A stretch of DNA of 64,000 bases, taken from positions 117,519,789 to 117,583,788 of the forward strand of contig NC_050101.1 of NCBI RefSeq assembly GCF_902167145.1, in the 5' to 3' direction. Positions 56,882 through 64,000 of this stretch are shown here, piece by piece (position 1 is the first letter of the stretch; each line of letters opens with the position of its first letter). Both the position numbers and the translations under genes were made by a program. The notes below the pieces were generated by a model. That model worked only from the letters and a program-made list of their open reading frames with translations, had not been told where the DNA came from and ran no database searches. This stretch comes from Zea mays (taxonomy: Eukaryota; Streptophyta; Magnoliopsida; Poales; Poaceae).

Positions 56882-57777
56882 GGAGTGTAGGGAGAAGAGA
56901 ACTCATGCTTGATGCCCTCCTCCTCAAGGAAGCCTTCGATTTGAGAGTTCTTGAACTCCGTCCCATTGTTGCTTCTTATTTTCTTGATGCTTAAGCCGAA
57001 CTCGTTTTGAGCCCGTCTCAAGAATCCCTTTAAGGTCTCTTGGGTATGAGATTTTTCCTGCAAAAAGAACACCCAAGTGAAGCGAGAATAGTCATCCACA
57101 ATTACAAGACAATACTTACTCCCGCCGATGCTTATGTAAGCAATCAGGCCGAATAGATCCATGTGGAGTAGCTCAAGCGGCCTGTCGGTCGTCATGATGT
57201 TCTTGTGTGGATGATGAGTGCCAACTTGCTTCCCTGCTTGGCATGCTCTACAAATCCTGTCTTTCTCAAAATGAACGTTTGTTAGTCCTAAAATGTGCTC
57301 TCCCTTTAGAAGCTTATGAAGATTCTTCATCCCAACATGTGCTAGTCGGCGATGCCAGAGCCAGCCCATGTTAGTCTTAGCAATTAAGCAAGTGTCGAGT
57401 TCAGCTCTATCAAAATCCACTAAGTACAGCTGACCCTCTAACACTCCCTTAAATGCTATTGAATCATCACTTCTTCTAAAGACAGTGACACCTACATCAG
57501 TGAATAAACAGTTGTAGCCCATTTTACATAATTGAGATACAGAAAGCAAGTTGTAGTCTAATGAATCTACAAGAAAAACATTGGAAATAGAATGGTCAGG
57601 AGATATAGCTATTTTACCAAGACCTTTGACCAAACCTTGATTTCCATCCCTGAATGTAATAGCTCGTTGGGGATCTTGGTTTTTCTCATAGGAGGAGAAC
57701 ATCTTCTTCTCCCCTGTCATGTGGTTTGTGCACCCGCTGTCGATAATCCAACTTGAGCCCCCGGATGCATAAACCTA
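56882..57777 (-). pseudogene. Copia pol, N-terminal part: protease and first half of integrase
   Basis: Open from just after a TAG near 57778. It begins with the Copia protease active site region (SSWIIDSGCTNHM), then the GAG-pre-integrase domain with its H-H-C-C zinc site (LWHRRLAHVGM to CRACQAGKQ) and the integrase core (LLHMDLFG, then VDDYSRFTWVFFL and a SNNGTEF stretch where D is usual). The frame ends at the insertion of the Huck-like LTR, within the SSPYTP motif. It is offset from the gag frame. The Asn in SNNGTEF would remove one catalytic Asp, further evidence of decay. Confidence 0.9.
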
Positions 57778-57787
57778 CAAAACAAGT

Positions 57788-60439
57788 TTAGTTCTTGACT
57801 TTAGGTACCCAAATGGTTTTGGGTCCTTTGACATTAGAAACAAGAACTTTGGGTACCCAAACACAAGTCTTTGACCCCTTGTGCTTGCCCCCAACATATT
57901 TGGCAACTACCTTGCCGGATTTGTTAGTTAACACATATGATGCATCAAAAGTTTTGAATGAAAAACTATGTTCATTTGATGCACTAGGAGTTTTCTTTTT
58001 AGGCAACTTAGCACGGGTTGGTTGCCTAGAGCTAGATGTCTCACCCTTATACATGAAAGCATGATTAGGGCCAGAGTGAGACTTCCTAGAATGAATTCTC
58101 CTAATTTTGTCCTCGGGATAACCGACAGGGTATAAAATGTAACCCTTGTTATCCTGAGGCATGGGAGCCTTGCCCTTAACAAAGTTGGACAATTTCTTAG
58201 GAGGGGCACTAAGTTTGACATTGCCTCCCTGTTGGAAGCCAATGCCATCCTTGATGCCAGGGCGTCTCCCACTATAGAGCATACTTCTAGCAAATTTAAA
58301 TTTTTCGTTTTCTAAGTTATGCTCGGCAATTTTAGCATCTAATTTTGTTATATGATCATTTTGTTGTTTAATTAAAGTCATGTGATCATGAATAACATTA
58401 ATATCAACATCTCTACATCTAGTACAAATGGAAGTGTGCTCAACGGTAGATGTAGAGGGTTTGCAAGATTTTAATTCTACAACCTTAGCATGTAATATAT
58501 CATTTCTACTTCTAAGGTCGGAAATAGTAGCATTGCAAACATCAAAATCCTTAGCCTTAGCAAGCAATTTTTCATTCTCAATCCTAAGGCTAGTAAGAGA
58601 CATGTTTAATTCTTCAATCTTAGCAAGTAAATCATCATTATCATTTCTAAGATTGGGAATTGAAACATTACAAACATTTGAATCAACCTTAGCTAACAAA
58701 TTAGCATTTTCATTTCTAAGGTTGTCTATAGTTTCATGGCAAGAACTTAGCTCACTAGAAAGTTTTTCACATTTTTCTACTTCTAGAGCGTAAGCATTTT
58801 TGACCTTAACATGCTTCTTATTTTCTTTAATAAGGAAGTCCTCTTAGGAATCCAAGAGATCATCCTTCTCATGGATGGCACTAATCAATTCATTAAGTTT
58901 CTCTTTTTGTTGCATGTTGAGGTTGGCAAAAAGAGTGCGTAAGTTATCTTCCTCATCACTAGCATTTTCATCACTAGAAGACTCATATCTAGTGGAGGAT
59001 TTAGATTTAACCTTCTTCTTTTTGCCGTCCTTTGCCATGAGGCACTTGTGGCCGACGTTGGGGAAGAGAAGTCCCTTGGTGACGACGATGTTGGCGGCGT
59101 CCTCGTCGTCGGAGGAGTCGCTAGAGCTTTCGTCGGAGTCCCACTCCCGACAAACATGGGCATCGCCGCCCTTCCTCTTGTAGTATCTCTTCTTTTCCTT
59201 TCTTCTCCCCTTCTTGTCGTCACCCCTGTCACTGTCACTAGATATAGGACATTTTGCAATAAAATGACCGGGCTTACCACATTTGTAACACACTTTCTTG
59301 GAGCGGGTTTTGTAGTCCTTCCCCCTCCTTTGTTTGAGGATTTGGCGGAAGCTTTTGATGACGAGCGCCATTTCCTCATTGTCGAGCTTGGAGGCATCGA
59401 TTGGTTGTCTACTTGGTGTAGACTCCTCCTTCTTCTCCTCTGTCGCCTTGAATGCGACCGATTGTGCTTCAGACGTGGAGGGATCGTCAAGCTCATTGAT
59501 CTTCCTTGAGCCTTCGATCATGCACTCAAAACTTACAAAATTCCCGATTACTTCCTCGGGAGTCATTAGTGTATATCTAGGGTTGCCACAAATTAATTGA
59601 ACTTGAGTAGGGTTAAGAAAAATAAGTGATCTTAAAATAACCTTAACCATTTCGTGGTCATCCCATTTCTTGCTCCCGAGGTTGCGCACTTGATTCACTA
59701 AGGTCTTGAGCCAGTTGTACATGTTTTGTGGCTCCTCCCCTTTGCAAAGACGGAAGCGACCGAGCTCCCCCTCGATCGTCTCCCGCTTGGTGATCTTTGT
59801 GAGCTCATCTCCTTCGTGTGCGGTTTTGAGCACATCCCAAACCTCCTTGGCGCTCTTCAACCCTTGCACTTTGTTATACTCCTCTCTACTTAGAGAAGCG
59901 AGGAGTATTGTTGTTGCTTGAGAGTTGAAGTGCTCGATTTGGGCAACCTCGTCCTCATCATAATCTTCATCCCCTATGGTTGGTACTTGTGCTCCAAACT
60001 CAACAACATTCCATAGACTTTTGTGGAGTGAGGTTAGATGAAATTTCATTAAATCACTCTATCTAGCATAATCTTCACCGTCAAAGGTTGGCGGTTTCCC
60101 TAATGGAACGGAAAGTAATGGAGTATGTCTAGAAATGCGAGAGTAGTGTAAGGGGATCTTACTAAACTTCTTGCGCTCATGGCGCTTAGAAGTTATGGAG
60201 GGCGCGTCGGAGCCGGAGGTAGAAGGTGATGAAGTGTCGGTTTCGTAGTAGACCACCTTCCTCATCTTTTTTATTTTGTCGCCACTCCGATGCGACTTGT
60301 GAGAAGAAGTCTTCTTCTCCTTCTTCTTTTCCTTCCTCTTCTCCTTGTTGTGGGACTCTCCCGATAGGGCTTTCTCGTTGCTTGTAGTGGGCTTTTCGCT
60401 GGTCTCCATCTCCTTCTTGGCATGATCTCCCGACATCAC
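57788..60439 (-). pseudogene. Gag of the Opie/Ji-like Copia element, two premature stops
   Basis: Minus strand from the ATG at 60439 (MMSGDHAKK). A Lys/Ser-rich start leads to the capsid region (MKFHLTSLHKSLW, then EEYNKVQGLKSAKEVWD), a zinc knuckle CYKCGKPGHFIAKC (about 59290-59249), a Ser/Asp-rich region, and a long Leu/Asn/Glu-rich coiled-coil tail typical of this family, ending at 57788. A TAG at 60059-60061 stands where a Trp is expected (GEDYAR*SDLMKF). A TAA at 58844-58846 stands where a Gln is likely (DLLDS*ED). All three pieces are in one frame. The coat function is lost unless stops are bypassed. Confidence 0.88.
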
Positions 60440-60469
60440 TTCGAGCGGTTAGGCTCTAATGAAGCACTA

Positions 60470-60482
60470 GGCTCTGATACCA
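60470..60482 (-). promoter_or_regulatory. Primer-binding site of the Copia element
   Basis: TGGTATCAGAGCC, two bases from the LTR end, complementary to initiator tRNA-Met as is usual for Opie/Ji. Confidence 0.9.
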
Positions 60483-61044
60483 ATTGAAAGTCGCCTAGAG
60501 GGGGGGTGAATAGGGCCAAACTGAAATTCTCAAAAATAATCACAACTACAAGCCGGGTTAGCGTTAGAAATATAATCGAGTCCGCAAGAGAGGGTGCAAA
60601 ACAAATCGCAAGCAAATAAAGAGTGTGACACACGGATTTGTTTTACCGAGGTTCGGTTCTCGCAAACCTACTCCCCGTTGAGGTGGTCACAAAGACCGGG
60701 TCTCTTTCAACCCTTTCCCTCTCTCAAACGGTCCCTCGGACCGAGTGAGCTTCTCTTCTCAAATCACTTGGGAATCAAACTTCCCGCAAGGACCACCACA
60801 CAATTGGTGTCTCTTGCCTCAATTACAAGTGAGTATGATCTCAAGAAAGAATGCGAAAGAAAAGAAGCGATCCAAGCGCAAGAGCTCAATTGAACACTAC
60901 AAATCACTCTCTCTAGTCACTAAAGCTTTGTGTGGAGTTGGGAGAGGATTTGATCTCTTTGGTGTGCTTTGCAATGAATGCTAGCTCTTGTATAGTGGTT
61001 GGAAGCTGGAAAACTTGGATGACTTGAATGTGGGGTGGTTGGGG

Positions 61045-61054
61045 TTATTTATAG
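61045..61054 (-). promoter_or_regulatory. TATA-like box in the Copia LTR
   Basis: GGGGCTATAAATAACCCC on the minus strand, with GC-rich flanks on both sides. Its place in the middle of the LTR fits a U3/R boundary. Confidence 0.65.
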
Positions 61055-61100
61055 CCCCAACCACCAAACTAGCCGTTTGGTGGAGGCTGACTGTCGTATG

Positions 61101-61596
61101 GTGCACCGGACAGTCCGGTGTACACCGGACATGTCCGGTGCGCCAGCCACGTCATCAAAGCCGTTGGGATTCGACCATTGGAGCACTGTCTTCTGGGCCC
61201 GCCTGGATGTCCGGTGGCGCACCGGACATGTACTGTAGAGTGTCCGGTGCGCCAGTATGGGCGTGCCTGACTTCTGCGTGCGCTGGCACGCATTAAATGC
61301 GCTGCAGGTAGCTGTTGGCGCCGAAGTATCCGTTGCTTCGATGTCACACCGGACAGTCCGGTGTACACCGGACATGTCCGGTGAATTATAGCGGACTAGC
61401 CGTTGCGAATTCCCGAAGCTGGCGAGTTCCAGAGCCGCTCTTCCTTGGAGCACCGGACACTGTCCGGTGTACACCGGACAGTCCGGTGAATTATAGCGGA
61501 GCGCCTCTGGATTTTCCCGAAGGTGACAAGTTTGAGTTGGAGTCCTCTGGTGCACCGGACACTGTCCGGTGGCACACCGGACTGTCCGGTGCGCCA
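61101..61596. repeat. Array of CCGGACAGTCCGG-type palindromes in the Copia LTR
   Basis: Five clusters (about 61101-61140, 61207-61255, 61346-61383, 61450-61489 and 61552-61594) of CACCGGACAGTCCGGTG, CACCGGACATGTCCGGTG or CACCGGACACTGTCCGGTG. They lie just upstream of the TATA-like box in element orientation. Confidence 0.9.
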
Positions 61597-61791
61597 GACC
61601 AGAGGTGCCTTCGGTTGTCCCTTTGCTCTTTTGTTGAACCCAAAACTTGGTCTTTTTATTGGCTAAGTGTGAACCTTTGGCACCTGTATAACTTGTACAC
61701 TAGAGCAAAACTAGTTAGTCCAATTATTTGTGTTGGGCAATTCAACCACCAAAATCATTTAGGAACTAGGTGTAAGCCTAATTCCCTTTCA

Positions 61792-62231
61792 CCGGGCACG
61801 GTTCTAGTCGGGCCGGGCCGTGCTCGTGCCGGGCCACGACCGTGCTGGGTCATGGGCCCACTGCCGGGCCGGCCCATTTGGACATGTCTATTGTGCGCAC
61901 AACGAGGCGAAGCAAGAGGATAGATGGGGGAGAATATACAGGGGTAGATGGTGAGGTAGGTGAAGGGTAGACGAGGTAAATGTCGGGGTTTAGATGGGGA
62001 TAGACATGAGGGTAGATGCTGAGATAGACGAGTGTGTTGCAGACGCAAGCGGCATACCGGGAGAAAGATATATATTACTAAATTTTAGGGATTTAAATAA
62101 TACCGAAAATACTAAAATCAAATTTTAATACTCGGAGAAACGTTTCAAAGATTCCAAAAACATTCGGGAACATTCTCAAGATATTTTAACATTTTCTAAA
62201 ACTCTTTGCACTCATAAACACTATACAACAT
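61792..62231. other. Unassigned 440 bp between the Copia and Tat-type elements
   Basis: No coding sequence found. The left part is rich in GGGCCGGGCC and ends GGCCGGCCCATTTGGACATGTCTA, which resembles the terminal region of some plant DNA transposons. The middle has GATAGA/GGTAGA-rich sequence, and 62050-62231 is AT-rich. It may be a remnant of an older element or of pre-insertion host DNA. Confidence 0.4.
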
Positions 62232-62883
62232 TGTTGACGCTTTTTCGGAGCGCCAAATACTCAAGAAGAACCGGCGGCGGTGCTCTCTGGTCAGGCGCGG
62301 ACGGTCCGCGGCCTGGGGCCGGACGGTCCGCGACCTGGCGCAGGGGCTAGGGTTTCCTGCCTGACGGCCGGACGGTCCGTGCCCTGGGGCCGGACGGTCC
62401 GCGCGTGCGCAGGGGCGGCGGAAGATCGCCGGCGGCGCCTGGATCTCGCTCCCGGGAGGGACCCCATCGGGGAGGAGAGATCCTAGGTGTTGTCTAGGCT
62501 CGGGCCGGCCGACCTAGACTCCTCTAATCGACGTAGAGTCGAGGAGAGGCGGAGAATTTGGGGATCAAGAGGCTAAACTAGAACTAGACTAGAACTACTC
62601 CTAATTGTACTGGAAATAAATGCGAATAGAAGTTGTATTGATTTGATTGATTGTTACAAATCGGCCGTAGACCTCTCTTTATATAGAGGAGGGGGGATGG
62701 ACCCTTTACACGACTGGATTCCGGGTTAATTCCGCAAATCTAGCCAACAAACATAGTACAAAACTCGGAACCCTAAACTGCTCTGCGCATGCGCGGACCG
62801 TCCGGCCCACAGGCGCAGACTGTCCGGACCGCGGACCGTCCGACCTCAGGGCTGGACCGTCCGGCCGCTCAATATGGTGCTCA
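62232..62883 (-). repeat. 3' LTR of element E
   Basis: 652 bp, plus view TGTTGACGCTTTTTCGG to ATATGGTGCTCA. It contains repeated GGACGGTCCGCG / GGACCGTCCGG motifs on both sides. Ends are set from TG..CA and the purine tract, so they may be off by a few bases because no partner LTR is visible. Confidence 0.75.
62676..62688 (-). promoter_or_regulatory. TATA-like box in the LTR of E
   Basis: CCTCTATATAAAGAGAGG on the minus strand, a self-complementary context around TATATAAA. Confidence 0.6.
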
Positions 62884-62908
62884 AAATATGCCCCCTCTGC
62901 CTTTTGGT
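62884..62908 (-). promoter_or_regulatory. Polypurine tract of E
   Basis: AAAAGGCAGAGGGGGCAT in element orientation, close to the LTR start. Confidence 0.7.
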
Positions 62909-62959
62909 GGAGCTGAGCAAACCAAAAGCAACTAACTCGATGTGATTACATCGGTTCTC

Positions 62960-64000
62960 TTAGGCATCCTGCCACATACTAGAATGGTACTGTTTGAGGA
63001 AACGCCCATTCAAAGCCTTAGGCAAGTCCTTGCCTTGTAATGTTTGTAGCAAATAGGCATTGCCAGACATCACCTGTTTTACTTTATAAGGGCCTTCCCA
63101 GCTTGGTGACCATTTCCCGAACTTCCGGTCTTCATTCCTTAGAGGCAGAATGGTCTTCCACACCAAGTCCCCTACTTGAAATGATTTTGCTTTGACCTTC
63201 TTGTTGTAGGCCCTGGCTACCATGATTTTGTCCTTTTCTATTGCTCCCAAAGCTATCTTCCTTTTGTCAGTCACCTCATCAATATTATCCATCATTGAAT
63301 CATAATAATCGGTAGCAGTTAGATCATTTTGTCTGGCGAACCTGATAGCATTCAAACTTATTTCCACAGGCAACACTGCTTCCTGCCCATAGACAAGGTC
63401 AAAAGGAGATACTTTAGTAGCCCTATGTTTAGATATTCTATGAGCCCATAAAGCCTCAGACAAAATCTTATGCCAATGTTTAGGATTATCAGATATTTTC
63501 TTTTTTATCAAATTAATCAATGTCCTATTGCTAGACTCGGCCTGACCATTGGCCTGAGCATAATATGGAGATGAATTAAGCAGCTTAATTCTGTATAATT
63601 CGGCAAATTCACGTACCTCCTTTGACATAAAAGAAGTACCTTGATCTGTAGTTAAGGTCTGGGGAATGCCGAATCTATGAATGATATGCTCAGTTATAAA
63701 CTCAATTACCTCCTTGTGTGTCATGTTCTTTAGAGCAACGGCTTCAGTCCATTTGGTGAAGTAGTCAGTGGCAACTAACACAAACCGATGCCCCTTTGAT
63801 GATGAAGGATGAATTTCTCCAATAAAGTCTAATCCCCATCCTCTGAACGGCCAAGGCTTGATGATAGGATGTAATTCGGCTGCAGGGACCAACTGTAGGT
63901 CGCCGAATTTTTGACACACTTGGCAACCCTTGTAGTACTTGAAACAATCAGCTATCATACTAGGCCAATAAAAACCAGACCTTCGCAACAACCACTTCAT
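62960..64000 (-). CDS. Pol of E, integrase part (5' end outside the window)
   Basis: 346 residues, open, entering from the right edge. It shows the end of the integrase zinc site (CQVCQKFG), then the catalytic core: GLDFIGEI with the first Asp, TTDQGTSF with the second, and QANGQAESSNRTL with the Glu. A conserved FDLVYGQEAVLPVEI block follows and a C-terminal GPY-like module (SWEGPYKVKQVMSGNAY). It ends at 62960. No stop or frameshift is seen in this part. The sequence pattern (KGHRFVLVATDYFTKW, HRFGIPQTLTTDQG) is that of Tat-lineage integrases. Confidence 0.93.
   Translation of the reverse strand: MKWLLRRSGFYWPSMIADCFKYYKGCQVCQKFGDLQLVPAAELHPIIKPWPFRGWGLDFIGEIHPSSSKGHRFVLVATDYFTKWTEAVALKNMTHKEVIEFITEHIIHRFGIPQTLTTDQGTSFMSKEVREFAELYRIKLLNSSPYYAQANGQAESSNRTLINLIKKKISDNPKHWHKILSEALWAHRISKHRATKVSPFDLVYGQEAVLPVEISLNAIRFARQNDLTATDYYDSMMDNIDEVTDKRKIALGAIEKDKIMVARAYNKKVKAKSFQVGDLVWKTILPLRNEDRKFGKWSPSWEGPYKVKQVMSGNAYLLQTLQGKDLPKALNGRFLKQYHSSMWQDA

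Larger units (their letters stand above)
253..61791 (-). mobile_element. Opie/Ji-like Ty1/Copia retrotransposon, split by a 54.4 kb nested insertion
   Basis: Minus-strand Copia element. The parts in order of transcription are the 5' LTR (60485-61791), primer-binding site, gag (about 60439-57788), protease and first part of integrase (57777-56882), then after the nested insertion the rest of integrase, reverse transcriptase and RNase H (2450-253). The integrase coding sequence stops at 56882 and resumes at 2450 with 5 bp (GGAGT) repeated at 2446-2450 and 56882-56886. The RNase H end and 3' LTR are missing because another element sits at 1-252. LTR termini and the tRNA-Met-type primer site match the maize Opie/Ji group as I remember it. 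The gag and pol parts carry stops and a frameshift, so this copy is dead. Confidence 0.9.
60485..61791 (-). repeat. 5' LTR of the Opie/Ji-like Copia element
   Basis: 1,307 bp. In element orientation it runs from TGAAAGGGAATTAGG to GGCGACTTTCA. A TATA-like CTATAAATAA lies on the minus strand at 61045-61054. The upstream part holds an array of near-palindromes. The partner LTR is outside the window. Confidence 0.93.
62232..64000 (-). mobile_element. Tat-type Ty3/Gypsy element (E), 3' end, continues off the right edge
   Basis: Minus strand. The integrase part of pol (64000-62960) is followed after only about 75 bp by the 3' LTR (62232-62883). The short pol-to-LTR distance and about 650 bp LTR differ from B and would suit a cinful/zeon-type element, but I cannot confirm the family. 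Confidence 0.82.

Noticed and set aside
61101..61596. CRISPR-like array of regularly repeated palindromes
   Set aside because: Spacing is irregular, repeats are palindromic and vary, and this is an LTR in a plant genome.

Overview
This 64 kb window is plant DNA made almost wholly of nested LTR retrotransposons; I see no host gene, tRNA or rRNA. The Copia shell has the Opie/Ji-type LTR of Zea (ends TGAAAGGGAATTAGG and GGCGACTTTCA, with many CACCGGACAGTCCGGTG-type palindromes). The Ty3/Gypsy elements fit grass chromovirus (Tekay/Del) and Tat (Huck-like) lineages. Maize or a very close relative is the best reading. Family names are from memory and were not checked by search.

Layout by nesting level, with the target-site duplications (TSDs) I could read directly. 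Level 1: an Opie/Ji-like Copia element on the minus strand, about 253-2450 plus 56882-61791. Its RNase H end is cut at 252 by an LTR of another element that runs off the left edge. Level 2: a solo LTR of a Huck-like Tat element in the Copia integrase, 2451-2989 plus 55734-56881, TSD GGAGT. Level 3: a complete Huck-like element, minus strand, 2990-55733, inserted into that LTR of its own family, TSD GGGGC. Level 4: two near-identical Tekay-type chromoviruses in the Huck-like element, both minus strand: C1 at 6762-20483 (TSD GCGGT) and C2 at 26473-51729 (TSD TCCGG). Level 5: a second, different Tekay-type chromovirus, D, plus strand, 36153-47701 (TSD CAGAA), 10 bp inside the 5' LTR of C2. To the right lie about 440 bp of unassigned sequence (61792-62231) and the 3' end of another Tat-type element (62232 to the right edge).

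Coding state follows age. C1 and C2 each keep an open gag-pol of about 1,490 codons and their LTR pairs differ by well under 1% by eye. D has one premature stop. The Huck-like element has at least seven in-frame stops and a frameshift. The Copia element has two stops and a frameshift. Almost all stops look like C-to-T changes, mostly CAG to TAG.

Two things stand out beyond the nesting. First, C1, C2 and D carry an extra sense ORF between the primer-binding site and gag whose first residues resemble the histone H3 tail (C1: RTRLTARKSTG, then PRHQLA; D: ARLRHTARKS), followed by predicted coiled coil. Second, the long LTRs of both chromovirus families contain what looks like a small spliced gene: an acidic middle exon with phase-1 boundaries on both sides, a GC-AG intron, and a last exon encoding a short Cys-containing acidic tail. 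Between C1 and C2 the middle exon differs almost only at third codon positions. Both are inferences from sequence and are the main things to test.
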